Source of the DNA: Glaciihabitans tibetensis
GTDB taxonomy: Bacteria; Actinomycetota; Actinomycetes; Actinomycetales; Microbacteriaceae
Assembly (NCBI RefSeq): GCF_003003265.1
Contig: NZ_PVTL01000001.1
Span: 742,876 to 806,875 of the forward strand
Direction of reading: 5' to 3'
Length of the DNA: 64,000 nt
Below, in pieces: positions 32,601 to 40,638 of the stretch (positions are counted from its first letter, which is position 1; every line of letters begins with the position of its first letter). Below the pieces are notes generated by a model. The model saw only the letters and a list, made by a program, of their open reading frames with translations. It made no database searches and was not told where the DNA came from. The position numbers and the translations under genes are program-made.

Positions 32601-32703
32601 CCGTAATGAGAAAGATGCCGTCGTCGCGGAAGCGGTCAAAGTCGACGGACTGCTCGTTCTTGTACGGTCCGAAGCCGGCGAGAGTAAGCCTTCTGATTCT
32701 CAT
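29665..32703 (-). CDS. sbcC: DNA repair exonuclease ATPase SbcC
   Basis: 1012 residues. ABC-type ATPase halves lie at the ends: Walker A GKTGAGKS (35-42), signature LSGGE and Walker B LDTLFIDEGFGSLD near the C-terminus. Long coiled coils in between carry the zinc hook C530-LV-C533. With SbcD it opens and degrades hairpins and protein-blocked DNA ends. The 4-bp overlap with sbcD (ATGA) shows coupled translation. A His/Pro/Ala/Asp/Arg tetrapeptide repeat (DHPADRSA type) interrupts the first coiled coil, an odd insertion encoded by a 12-bp repeat. Confidence 0.93.
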   Translation of the reverse strand: MRIRRLTLAGFGPYKNEQSVDFDRFRDDGIFLITGKTGAGKSSILDAICYALYAGVPRYEGTQQQLRSDHCDSADPSFVELEFTVNGIDYRVHRTPEFERPKQRGTGTTKQAATAELSERVGDTWVGRSARAVDVARDLDRILGLSKDQFLQVILLAQNRFQKFLKANNEERQGVLRSLFGTERFEQLEDSVAEMRKALDAELAGALALIQLHAQQAAALLRLDETPTNPPSEWFRETLGALVAERDEARLAALSANAAVASAEEVYRALAELARMQKRRDGATATLATLADRQAQTDTDRLVVDAARRAAVVWPHLALKREADDTARVARTTEATARERYLRAPHPDHPADRSAGNADDHPADRSADHAADHLAEPVATLEVTIDELTRELGVLEQARAEEAELPALAAATGAALRAAERVETEFAEASTLLEELPGQIDAVNDELSEVRITASRQGESALALERAQRRLEAARLADTLAHSLRTAEANERECSAAHLDGARALDELLDRRLTGHAAELATALVDGEPCLVCGSHVHPAPSTHTSTPVSEGDILSARTALATLRSAMDSAHAATQTVATHRADAQARADDTSVGDCEQQLRSATAVVASVAAAGQRQAQLEAQLLTLRAELAAARESVEARASSRSAAARHLAEAQAAERAVTERVAQHRRGSATVAERMAPLRRRLDAARALLDARAQTSAREATLAHAAAVLATQLAEHAFSHDDQVVSARLPASEMARREQQIRDHEQASAAARATLAEAALVELPAEPVQVEVAADALAAARLRRDDALATQNSLDERCIHLQRIVTEALAQQAGSAKLRHEGQQLRELSSALQGQEPNTKRMRLETYVLAAQLEEIVAAANARLRTMTSGRFTLEHDDSLQYRKTQSGLGLRILDEHTGRSRATHSLSGGETFLASLALALGLAEVVTNQAGGITLDTLFIDEGFGSLDHDTLEIAMGTLDGLRAGGRTIGLISHVDTMKEQIPAKLQIRVTDRGDSEIEEQYSLE
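31579..31662. repeat. 12-bp tandem repeat (7 units) inside sbcC coiled coil
   Basis: Units such as ggcagggtggtc and ggcggagcggtc repeat with 12-bp spacing and encode DHPA/DRSA tetrapeptides. Confidence 0.85.
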
Positions 32704-33998
32704 GCGACCGAATCCCTCGCGCGCTGGTCCGACAACGCATCGGAGATCAGGGTGCGTTCGAACTCGGTCGGGCCCACCCCGTTGCGGACATACTCGAGAA
32801 AGCCGCCGATGATCTCGTTATCGCTCTTCGACTTCACCCGCGCCGCATAGGTCCTGGTTGCGGTGGCGGTGACCACGGGACGGTGCTCGAGCAGCACACA
32901 GTGGGGGAAGCGCTGCTGCAGCCGGCGCATGCCGTCCATCGGCCGCACCCGATCCGTGAGGATGGCGGAGACCCAGTCCCCCTCGTAGGCTGCGTAGCTT
33001 GGGTCACTCACCAGATCGTCGAGTGTGCCCGTGATCACGCTCAGTCGCCTGGGAACCGGCAGGTCGATCCACTCGACGCTCGAGAGCGCAGCAGTGGACA
33101 GTGCGGGGTCGGACAGTGTGGCGTCGGGCAGTGCGGGGTCGGGCAGCGTGGGGTCGGGCAGTGCGGGGTCGGAAAGTGCGGGGTCGGACAGCGCGGTCGC
33201 GTCCGGCGCCCCGAGCTCGACCAGCCAGGCCCCGCGCGGTTTGTGCGCCTCGGAGAAGGAATAGTGCAGCGGTGCGCCGCTGTATCGCACGCGGTCGCTC
33301 AGCTTTGCGCGCCCGTGGATGTGACCGAGCGCCACGTAGTCGGGGCCGTCAAAGGTCGACATCGGCACGAAGTCGAGGCCTCCGGCGGTTATGTCGCGCT
33401 CCACATCGCTGGCCTCGGACGTGTCGGTGGGCGCCGCGACATCCACCGCAAAACAATGCGACAGCACCACAGACCGCCCACCCACAGACCGCCCACCACG
33501 GCCGGCCGCGTCGGCGCGAATTCGCCGCATTGCGAAGGTCAGCACCTGCGTGTGAGAGCGCAGCTCGTGGTCGGGGTAGAGGTGCCGCACCAGCGACGGC
33601 TCGAGGTAGGGAATGCCGTAGAAGTGCACCGGGCCGTGCGCATCGCTGATCGTGATGGGCTCGCTGTGCTGTTCGGGCCGGGTCAGGATGTGGATGCCGG
33701 CGAGCTGGGCGAACTCGGATTGGAACCCCAGCCGCGTGGCGGAGTCGTGATTGCCGCTGGTCATGATCACGGTGGCGCCGGCATCGCGAATGCCGCGCAA
33801 TGCCTCGGTGAGCACCCGGTAGCTTTCTGCGGCCGGAGTCGCGGAATCAAAGATGTCGCCCGCAACCACAACCACATCGACCTGGCGCTCGACGACGACC
33901 GCCACCAGCGCGTGGAGCACCACCCGCAGGTGCTCAAGGGTGGAATGGCCGTGGAAGGTTCGCCCGATATGCCAATCCGAGGTGTGCAGGATCTTCAT
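32700..33998 (-). CDS. sbcD: DNA repair nuclease SbcD
   Basis: 432 residues from MKILHTSDWHIGR; further upstream codons are in frame but precede the first strand. Metallophosphoesterase motifs: D8 and H10, VVAGDIFD, SGNHD, LGHIHG. It is the nuclease partner of SbcC. Between the catalytic core and the C-terminal capping domain there is a SDPAL pentapeptide repeat, seven units of an exact 15-bp array (33096-33200), not expected in SbcD. TAACCT (34006-34011) lies 7 nt before the ATG. Confidence 0.93.
   Translation of the reverse strand: MKILHTSDWHIGRTFHGHSTLEHLRVVLHALVAVVVERQVDVVVVAGDIFDSATPAAESYRVLTEALRGIRDAGATVIMTSGNHDSATRLGFQSEFAQLAGIHILTRPEQHSEPITISDAHGPVHFYGIPYLEPSLVRHLYPDHELRSHTQVLTFAMRRIRADAAGRGGRSVGGRSVVLSHCFAVDVAAPTDTSEASDVERDITAGGLDFVPMSTFDGPDYVALGHIHGRAKLSDRVRYSGAPLHYSFSEAHKPRGAWLVELGAPDATALSDPALSDPALPDPTLPDPALPDATLSDPALSTAALSSVEWIDLPVPRRLSVITGTLDDLVSDPSYAAYEGDWVSAILTDRVRPMDGMRRLQQRFPHCVLLEHRPVVTATATRTYAARVKSKSDNEIIGGFLEYVRNGVGPTEFERTLISDALSDQRARDSVA
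33096..33200. repeat. 15-bp tandem repeat (7 units) inside sbcD
   Basis: Seven contiguous units of gggcagtgcggggtc with one to four changes each, encoding the SDPAL/PDATL pentapeptides. Confidence 0.93.
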
Positions 33999-34005
33999 GA
34001 CCTTC

Positions 34006-34011
34006 AGGTTA
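34006..34011 (-). promoter_or_regulatory. -10 element TAACCT for sbcD-sbcC
   Basis: TAACCT on the minus strand, 7 nt before the sbcD ATG. Confidence 0.4.
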
Positions 34012-34158
34012 GTTGTGGCGGCTGACACCGGGCGCCGCGACGCTCCCCTGGGGAAAAGTCCGGGGGTTTACCCCGCACCCGGAGGCTGCAATCGTTGTTG
34101 GGGAACGGTGCCCCGTTGGACGCCGAAGAACCCCCAAGCATCAGGATGCGTATCGACG

Positions 34159-35085
34159 ATGAGCGAACTCCCGCCTTCTTCTAGTCCGTCGCCCTCTCCC
34201 TCGCAGACTTCCTCGCCCACTCCTTCGCCCTCTGCCTCGCCGACTCCCTCGCCCTCTTCTGGGTCGGCTCCAACCCCCGACCCTCGGAAGCCGCAACCGG
34301 GCTCAGGCAGGGCGGGCCTGCCGGTTGGGGTGAAAATCCTACTCTTCGCGGTACTACCGGTGTTGATTGCACTTGTTCTGGTGGTGATCGTGCTCGGCGC
34401 CATTGTGCCGCGGGCGACATCCAACGACCAGCAATTTGACCTGTCGGCCGGTGAGGGCGTTTCTGTCGATCTGCGGAATGCGACGCTGCACTTTGTGCCG
34501 AGCGACGACGCCGACGTTCACGTGGAGGTGAGCGGATTCAGCTGGGGCGGTCGGGCGCCGTTGCAGACGGATGACTCCGGACCTCTCACCGAAATTTCGG
34601 GCGGATGCCGCGGGGGCTGGTTCATGGTGTGCCGGATGACGCTCGTAGTAGAAATGCCCGCGGACCTGCCGCTCACCGTCGAGGGCACGAACGGGAACAT
34701 CACCGCCGAGGACCTCTCGGGCACGCTGGAGCTCCGCACGACCAATGGCTCGCTCGAGGTGACCAACAGTCTCGGAGAGCTGGATCTCCGAACGACCAAC
34801 GGAGCGATCACCGTGACAGACAGCAGCTCGGCGCTGGTGGAATCGGGTACAACCAACGGCCGCGTCGCCCTCGAATTCTCCCGCGCACCCCGCACCGTGG
34901 AGGCCACCAGCACCAACGGCGCGATCTCCGTTCGAGTGCCGGACGACGGAGAGCAATACAACATCGACGCGGACACCGTGAATGGCGGGGTGGACACGGA
35001 TTCGGTGCCCGAAGACACCGACTCCGCGCGATCGATCTCAGCCCGAACGACCAATGGCGCGGTCACCATCACGACCACCGATTGA
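34159..35085 (+). CDS. DUF4097 family beta-repeat membrane protein
   Basis: 308 residues. A Ser/Pro/Thr-rich cytoplasmic head (about 1-55) precedes one transmembrane helix (about 60-83), then an outside beta-helix-like domain of repeated TTNG motifs (LRTTNGSL, LRTTNGAI, ESGTTNGRV, SARTTNGAV), characteristic of DUF4097/putative adhesin. Function unknown in the family. It is divergent from sbcD and followed by a GNAT gene. Confidence 0.8.
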   Translation: MSELPPSSSPSPSPSQTSSPTPSPSASPTPSPSSGSAPTPDPRKPQPGSGRAGLPVGVKILLFAVLPVLIALVLVVIVLGAIVPRATSNDQQFDLSAGEGVSVDLRNATLHFVPSDDADVHVEVSGFSWGGRAPLQTDDSGPLTEISGGCRGGWFMVCRMTLVVEMPADLPLTVEGTNGNITAEDLSGTLELRTTNGSLEVTNSLGELDLRTTNGAITVTDSSSALVESGTTNGRVALEFSRAPRTVEATSTNGAISVRVPDDGEQYNIDADTVNGGVDTDSVPEDTDSARSISARTTNGAVTITTTD

Positions 35086-35134
35086 GGCGCGGCCTCGGCG
35101 AGGACTAAGGCATGGCCTAGGGCGTGGCGAGGCC

Positions 35135-35140
35135 TAGGCT
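35135..35140 (+). promoter_or_regulatory. -10 element TAGGCT for GNAT gene
   Basis: TAGGCT, 6 nt, then GTG at 35147; no ribosome site in between. Confidence 0.45.
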
Positions 35141-35146
35141 TGAGCG

Positions 35147-35431
35147 GTGACCCACGAGATTACCCATGAGCCTGATGGCAACCGATACGTGCTGCGCGTC
35201 GACGGCGAACTTGCCGCGATCATCGACTACCGCGTAAGCGGAGACGCCATCTCCTTCACCCGCACGTTCACGGTTCCGCACCGCCGGGGACAGGGGCTCG
35301 CTGCGGAGATCACCGAGTTCGCGGTCAACGACGTCGAAAGCAATTCGACCCGGCGGATCATCCCGATGTGCTGGTACGTCGGCGAATGGTTCGACAAGCA
35401 CCCCGAACGAGCGGAGCTTCTGGCTCGCTAG
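35147..35431 (+). CDS. Small GNAT (YidJ/Gtn10-like) N-acetyltransferase
   Basis: 94 residues, the short GNAT_C/YidJ-type fold: YVLRVDGELAAIIDYRV, then the acetyl-CoA loop VPHRRGQGLAAEITEFAV and MCWYVGEWFDKHPE. Members are small single-domain acetyltransferases with unknown targets. The leaderless -10 decides the GTG start. Confidence 0.82.
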   Translation: MTHEITHEPDGNRYVLRVDGELAAIIDYRVSGDAISFTRTFTVPHRRGQGLAAEITEFAVNDVESNSTRRIIPMCWYVGEWFDKHPERAELLAR

Positions 35432-35484
35432 CCGCCGCGGTCGCGGCTCGGTTCAGGTTCCGACCCGTCGACCGGAGCTAGTGG

Positions 35485-36771
35485 CTATTTCGCGGCCGCC
35501 GCCAGGTCGCCCAGCAGCAGGTCGAGCACAACTTCTTCTTCGACCTTGAGCCCGGAGACTCCCATCGCGGTCGCGAGGGTGCGGTCCCACGGGGACTCCC
35601 CCGGTACACCGGCAAGCGGAGCGGACTGCGCACTCGGGGTCTGCGCGCTCAACGCAAGTGCATCGCCGTACGCGTCGCTGTCGAACCGCCACGGTACCCA
35701 GGCCACTCGCCGGGTAAAGGCGCGCGCCGTGGCGAGGCCATCCCAGTCGAAGTCGCCGTGATAGTGCAGCACGGCCCCACCAGCGCTGAGCATTTCGAGC
35801 AAAGCGATCACCGCGGCTCCGGGCTGGCCGGCGGTGCACACCACGGGCGGGCACGTGGCCCCGAGGCGGTCCGCGGCAGCGGCAACCACAGCGGCGTTCT
35901 CGCACACGAAGACGTGCGGCGGCGTCATCCCGACCCCGTCGGTATTCAGCTGACGCAGGGTGAGGATGGTGGGTTGGCCGACGGGGTGCAGCGCGGCCAG
36001 CGCACGAGCGGTCGGCCCGGAGTCATCGCCTGGCAGCCCGATGACCAGCACGGTCGACGACAACTCGTCGACAACCAGTCCGACGCTCTGCCACGCTTCC
36101 CGACGCCAGCGCGCGGAATCCTGCACCGCGTCCGTGTGCAACGCGCCCTGCGCGGCGGCCAGCCGGGCGGCGATAGTGCCGAGCGGCGCCTGCGGATCGA
36201 GCGCATTCGGATTGGCGAACAGCCGGGTCGCGAAGGCCGCGACTGACTCCCCGGGTGACGGCAGAGCGTTCGCCACGGTGACCAGCTGCTCGGCCAGACG
36301 CAGGGCCGCGGGGGCACTGCCGGCGACCCGTTTGAGCGCGCCGGTGCGAATGACGCCGTCAACCCACGCCAGCAGGGGTGGCCGCTGCGCTGAGATCTGT
36401 CGAAGAGTGTCGGTGACGCGAAGCCAGGCATCCCGCTCGGCCGACCGATCCTGCCGACTCACCACGGCTCCCGTGAGAGCCACAACGGCCGAGACGAGTC
36501 CCTGCGGCCAGACGCCCGTCCGTCTGAGCATTTCGTCGAGCTCATCGAGTGAGACCGACGCCGACTGTCCGGCCCGCACGGCGTGCCCCGCGAGGCGGGA
36601 CGCTGCCACCCGTTCTGCGGAGGTTGCTGCCGGGCGCACCAGCCAGCCCTTCAGCTCCCCTGAGTTCTCCAGCCGCGTGCGCATCCGGGCCAGGAGCCAG
36701 GCAGTGTCTGGTGTGTCGAGTAACCGCCGCAGCCGTCCCATGTCACCCTGCGTCGATTCTTCGTTTGTCAC
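35485..36771 (-). CDS. TIGR02679-family (type II JetD-like, DUF2399) protein, solitary
   Basis: 428 residues. The pattern fits TIGR02679, the nuclease subunit of type II Wadjet: conserved GVVPDELSS-like GLVVDELSSTVLVIGL, LTLRQLN, the acidic VFVCENAAVV, CTAGQP and the Toprim-like YHGDFDWDG with D340 and D342, followed by AWVPWRFDSDAYGDAL. In type II Wadjet it is encoded with TIGR02677, TIGR02678 and TIGR02680 genes. None of these is next to it: the neighbours are a GNAT and a TetR gene. The DNA-cutting residues look intact, so it may act alone or with the type I Wadjet 15 kb away. Start GTG. Confidence 0.75.
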   Translation of the reverse strand: MTNEESTQGDMGRLRRLLDTPDTAWLLARMRTRLENSGELKGWLVRPAATSAERVAASRLAGHAVRAGQSASVSLDELDEMLRRTGVWPQGLVSAVVALTGAVVSRQDRSAERDAWLRVTDTLRQISAQRPPLLAWVDGVIRTGALKRVAGSAPAALRLAEQLVTVANALPSPGESVAAFATRLFANPNALDPQAPLGTIAARLAAAQGALHTDAVQDSARWRREAWQSVGLVVDELSSTVLVIGLPGDDSGPTARALAALHPVGQPTILTLRQLNTDGVGMTPPHVFVCENAAVVAAAADRLGATCPPVVCTAGQPGAAVIALLEMLSAGGAVLHYHGDFDWDGLATARAFTRRVAWVPWRFDSDAYGDALALSAQTPSAQSAPLAGVPGESPWDRTLATAMGVSGLKVEEEVVLDLLLGDLAAAAK

Positions 36772-36939
36772 CCTCCCTGTTTATCAGCTACCCACCGCAA
36801 ACGCGTGAGGTTGACCGGTGCGGGCGAACGGCGGGCAAAAGTGGTGTGTCGAAAGGTGCGGCTATAACGTGCGAGAGCTACGACGTGCGGGAAATGTGCG
36901 GCTGTGGCGAGTGGCCCCACCCCTAGTATCGTGAATTAA

Positions 36940-36953
36940 GGACCATGTGGTCC
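36940..36953. promoter_or_regulatory. Palindromic operator candidate before tetR-like gene
   Basis: GGACCA-tg-TGGTCC, perfect 6-bp arms, lies just after a TAGTAT -10-like element and 18 bp before the preferred ATG at 36972. Autoregulation by the TetR protein is likely. An ATG at 36945 lies within the palindrome and would be the alternative start. Confidence 0.55.
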
Positions 36954-36971
36954 ATCGAATGGAACGACAAC

Positions 36972-37685
36972 ATGGATGCTCGACAGAAGCGGACCAACCT
37001 CAAGCTGACCGAGGTGATCCTGAGGCTGAGTGCCCAACGCCTCGCCAGCGAAATCACCGTCTCCGAGGTCACGCTGCAGGCGGGCATCAACAGGTCGACG
37101 TTCTACCAACACGCGTCTTCCCCCACCGATCTGCTCGAGAACGTGTTGCGCGCTGAACTCGACGAGATCCGCGCCCGCTACCTGGATCCGGAGGCGGCTC
37201 CCGTCGACGGCACGGCGCTGCGGGACGTCGTGGTTGCCGTCCTGGAACACGTTGCAGCACACTCGGAGATCTACTCGCGCGGCCTCGGCGTGTCGAGCGC
37301 GTCCTCGAGCCTGCACCCGCTGCTCAGCCGGCACTTCGAGCAATCGATGACGGACCTGTTCGCGGCCCACTCCATCGTCATTCCCATAACAGACAACGGC
37401 CGAACGGCGGGCAGCTCCTCGCCGACGGACGAGTCGCACTCGGACGCCCGCTTCGTCACGGAGTCGGCGGCGCGCTTCATCGCGGACGGCACCGTGGGCG
37501 CGATGGAGGTCTGGTTGCGCACGCCGGCGCCCCGAAGCACCGACGAATTCATGCGCGCCTACCGGATGCTTATGCCGTCCTGGTGGCCCATCGGCGCGGG
37601 AAACGACGCCAGCAGCGACGCCAACATTGACCTCGACAACGGCGCAGCACCTCTAATTTCCGTCGCCGAACCCGCCGCGACATAA
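36972..37685 (+). CDS. TetR/AcrR family transcriptional regulator
   Basis: 237 residues. N-terminal helix-turn-helix (about 10-55) with VSEVTLQAGINRSTFYQHASS, then a large helical ligand domain carrying FIADGTVGAMEVWLRT. TetR proteins repress target genes until a small ligand binds. The start at 36972 has GGA 9 nt upstream and leaves the palindrome free as an operator. A possible target is the TIGR02679 gene divergent from it, or itself. Confidence 0.88.
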   Translation: MDARQKRTNLKLTEVILRLSAQRLASEITVSEVTLQAGINRSTFYQHASSPTDLLENVLRAELDEIRARYLDPEAAPVDGTALRDVVVAVLEHVAAHSEIYSRGLGVSSASSSLHPLLSRHFEQSMTDLFAAHSIVIPITDNGRTAGSSSPTDESHSDARFVTESAARFIADGTVGAMEVWLRTPAPRSTDEFMRAYRMLMPSWWPIGAGNDASSDANIDLDNGAAPLISVAEPAAT

Positions 37686-37717
37686 TTGGGAAGCTCCCCG
37701 CAACCAAAGGAATTCGA

Positions 37718-38104
37718 ATGAGCTCGTCCCACATCCCCGCCGAAGACGTCGTCCTCGAGTTCACCTACGACGACGGCGACGACGCGACCGTGACCGTCTC
37801 CGGGCACCACAAGGGGGTCACTGCCCTGCGGGCACTCATCGAGGTCGGGGACGAGAGCAACCTGGAGAAGATCCAAGCCTCGATCGACGCGGGCGAAATC
37901 CAGGACGAAACCGACATCGAGATCGAGTTCTCCTCGGGCGATGACACCTGCACGGTCACCGTCGCCGGCTTTACGAACCCCCAGCGTGGCCTCCAGGCCC
38001 TCGAGGAAGCCGGCTCGGAAGAGACGTTCCTCGAGCTGCTCGACGCGATGGCCGCCGACGGCGACGACTCGATCCAGGAGCTGTACGACGAGGACGACGA
38101 GTAG
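37718..38104 (+). CDS. Acidic conserved hypothetical protein
   Basis: 128 residues, strongly acidic with two similar beta-rich halves: VVLEFTYDDGDDATVTVSGHH and IEIEFSSGDDTCTVTVAGFT, each followed by a helix (TALRALIEVG, RGLQALEEAG). This suggests an internal duplication of a strand-helix unit. No named family recognised; cytoplasmic, no signal peptide. AAAGGA lies upstream of the ATG. Confidence 0.65.
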   Translation: MSSSHIPAEDVVLEFTYDDGDDATVTVSGHHKGVTALRALIEVGDESNLEKIQASIDAGEIQDETDIEIEFSSGDDTCTVTVAGFTNPQRGLQALEEAGSEETFLELLDAMAADGDDSIQELYDEDDE

Positions 38105-38254
38105 CATCCGAAGGCCCTGTCTTCCGAAGGCCAGCAAAACTGAGGATTAGGCAGAGTCGCCTTTTTTGTGGCCTAGAGTTGTTGTTGTACGGGCGGATGT
38201 CGCGGACGCGGCGATCGCACAATGAACGCCCGCGCGAGAGCGAAAGCAGGCTTC

Positions 38255-39037
38255 ATGGTTGACGCACACCGACCGGCCCTCGAAATTCAGGGCCTGACCA
38301 AACGCTTTGGCGAGAAGGTCGCCGTGAACGAGCTGCAGCTGGTGGTTCCCACGGGTTCCTTCTACGGTCTGGTTGGGCCAAACGGTGCAGGAAAGACAAC
38401 CACGCTGTCGATGGCGACGGGTCTGATGCGACCCGATTCTGGCGAGATTCGCATCCACGGAGTCAACGTGTGGGAGAGTCTGGTTGAGGCCAAAAGGCTG
38501 GTCGGGGTGCTCTCCGACGGCGTGCGCCTGTTCGACCGGCTTACCGGTGCCCAGTTGGTGACGTACGCGGGGCTGCTGAGCGGGATGACGCGCGACGTGG
38601 TCGCCGAACGCACCGCGGACCTGCTCGCGTTGCTCGACCTCGACACCGCCGGCGGAACCCTGGTGGTTGACTACTCGGCCGGCATGACGAAGAAGATCGC
38701 ACTCGCGTGTGCACTGGTGCACGCGCCATCACTGCTGGTGCTGGACGAGCCATTCGAGTCGGTGGACCCCGTGTCATCCGCCAATATTCGCGACATTCTT
38801 GACGGCTTCGTGCGGTCCGGAGGCACGGTCATCGTCTCGAGCCACGCGATGGACCTGGTGCAGCGCATGTGTGACCACGTCGCGATCATCGCGCAGGGCC
38901 GGGTGCTTGCTGCGGGAACCACCGAGGAAGTGCGGGCGGGCTCGACCCTGGAGGATCGGTTCGTCGACCTCGTAGGCGGACGCCGACACGGAGAGGGACC
39001 GGCATGGTTGCGCACCTCGTCAGACTCCGCTTCCTGA
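38255..39037 (+). CDS. ABC transporter ATP-binding protein
   Basis: 260 residues from the ATG at 38255 with AGCAGG upstream; an ATG 33 bp earlier has no ribosome site. Walker A GPNGAGKTT (41-49), a degenerate signature VDYSAGMTKK in place of LSGGQ, and Walker B LLVLDEPFESVDP are present. It pairs with the membrane protein that starts inside its 3' end. Substrate and direction unknown; ABC-2-like exporters are the closest type. Confidence 0.9.
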   Translation: MVDAHRPALEIQGLTKRFGEKVAVNELQLVVPTGSFYGLVGPNGAGKTTTLSMATGLMRPDSGEIRIHGVNVWESLVEAKRLVGVLSDGVRLFDRLTGAQLVTYAGLLSGMTRDVVAERTADLLALLDLDTAGGTLVVDYSAGMTKKIALACALVHAPSLLVLDEPFESVDPVSSANIRDILDGFVRSGGTVIVSSHAMDLVQRMCDHVAIIAQGRVLAAGTTEEVRAGSTLEDRFVDLVGGRRHGEGPAWLRTSSDSAS

Positions 39038-40575
39038 TCCTCTGGAACGGCCTGCGCCGCAGCACCTGGCAGTTTGTGGCCAGCATCCTTGGCGCGCTGT
39101 ACGGCCTCGGGCTGCTATTGCTCGTCGTGGTGGGGCTGGTGGGACTCAGCTTTGTGCCCATCGATCTCGCCCGGACGCTGATCGTGATCGGCGGTTCCGC
39201 CACCGTGCTTGGCTGGGTGCTCCTGCCGCTGGTGGCTACGGGCATCGACCAGACCGTGGAGCCGTCGCGGCTCGGCATCTTTCCGATTCCTCTGAACACG
39301 CTGCTCGTCGCACTGACCGTAAGTGGTGTGCTCGGGATCGCGGGCATCGTGACATCCATCGCCGCCCTCGCCACCGCACTGGCCTGGTGGCAGTATCCGC
39401 TGGCAGCGCTCGCGGCCATTGTCTGCGCGGCCATCGGAGTTCTCACCTGTGTCGTCGGCTCCCGGGCCGTGATCGCTCTCAGCACGCGAATCGGAACGGG
39501 CAGGCGGTTCCGCGAGGCGAAGACGCTGATCATTCTGGTCCCGCTGATCCTGCTCGGACCGCTGATCGTGGGTCTGACCGAGGCCATCGAGCGCCTCGAC
39601 GACTTTCTGCCGGACCTTGCGCTCATCCTTGGTTTCACTCCCGTGGGAGCGATCTGGGCCGTGCCCGCCGACATCGCGGCGGGAAATCTGGGCCGTGCGG
39701 GAATCGAATTCCTCATCGCCATCGCCACGCTCGCCGTGTTGTTCGCCCTCTGGCGACCGGCACTGCGGCACGCTCTCGAGAATCCCACGGCCTCGGCGCC
39801 GACGAAGGCGGGCAAGGATTCGCTCGGCGCGTTCGCGCGATTCCCGGCCACGCCGACCGGTGCGGTGGCGGCCCGCACGCTGATCTACTGGATGCGCGAT
39901 CCGCGCTACGCGCAGTCATTGATCACCGTGCCCCTGATTCCCGTCTTGCTGTTCTTCTACTCCAGCACCACCGACAGCCCCGCCCTGCTGAACGCGACCG
40001 GGCCGATTGTCGCGCTGCTGCTTGCCCTTTCGATCTACGCAGACATCTCCTACGACAACACCGCGTTCGCCCTCCACCTCCAGACCGGGGTTCGGGGCAC
40101 CGCCGACCGGCTCGGCCGGGTGATCGCACTGGCTATCTTCGCGGTTCCCCTCACCGTGGCACTGACCGTAGGCACCGTCTGGTTCTCGAACACCTGGAGC
40201 GCCCTGGCCGGACTGCTCGGCATTTCGTTCGGCCTGCTGCTGTCCGGTTTCGCGGTCTCCTCCGTCATCTCGGGGAGGTTCGCCCTCGCCGTGCCGCTGC
40301 CTGGCGAGAGCCCTTTCAAGTCACGCCCGGGCGGGAACATGACGCTGATGCTCACGAGCTTCGCGACCTGGGGCATTCTCACGCTGCTCGTGTTGCCCGA
40401 GACGATCCTCGCGGTGATCGGGTTCATCACCGGCGATGCGATCTGGGGCTGGGCGTCCCTACTGGTCGGCCTTGCGCTCGGAGCCGGGCTGCTCGTGGTC
40501 GGAGTGCGCTGGGGCGGAGCAATCCTCGACCGCCGGGGCCCGGATCTCCTCGCGCAGCTGCAGGCTCAGAAGTAG
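39004..40575 (+). CDS. ABC transporter permease
   Basis: 523 residues with about twelve hydrophobic segments and few loops, resembling large ABC-2-type permeases that pair with a single ATPase. It begins 34 bp before the ATPase gene ends (GGAGAGGG before the ATG), so the two are translationally coupled. Conserved WMRDPRYAQSL between membrane halves is typical. Substrate unknown. Confidence 0.85.
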   Translation: MVAHLVRLRFLILWNGLRRSTWQFVASILGALYGLGLLLLVVVGLVGLSFVPIDLARTLIVIGGSATVLGWVLLPLVATGIDQTVEPSRLGIFPIPLNTLLVALTVSGVLGIAGIVTSIAALATALAWWQYPLAALAAIVCAAIGVLTCVVGSRAVIALSTRIGTGRRFREAKTLIILVPLILLGPLIVGLTEAIERLDDFLPDLALILGFTPVGAIWAVPADIAAGNLGRAGIEFLIAIATLAVLFALWRPALRHALENPTASAPTKAGKDSLGAFARFPATPTGAVAARTLIYWMRDPRYAQSLITVPLIPVLLFFYSSTTDSPALLNATGPIVALLLALSIYADISYDNTAFALHLQTGVRGTADRLGRVIALAIFAVPLTVALTVGTVWFSNTWSALAGLLGISFGLLLSGFAVSSVISGRFALAVPLPGESPFKSRPGGNMTLMLTSFATWGILTLLVLPETILAVIGFITGDAIWGWASLLVGLALGAGLLVVGVRWGGAILDRRGPDLLAQLQAQK

Positions 40576-40638
40576 GGTGCAGGGCGCGGCTGAAGGGATA
40601 GGTTTAGAAAGGAAACTCGCAATGAAGGGAGTCACCTT

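Noticed and set aside
29665..33998. SbcCD as part of a defence island
   Set aside because: SbcCD is a general repair complex with normal motifs; closeness to Wadjet is not enough to call it defence-specific.
35147..37685. Type II Wadjet operon around the TIGR02679 gene
   Set aside because: Adjacent genes are a GNAT and a TetR regulator; no SMC, kleisin or KITE-like subunits are present nearby.
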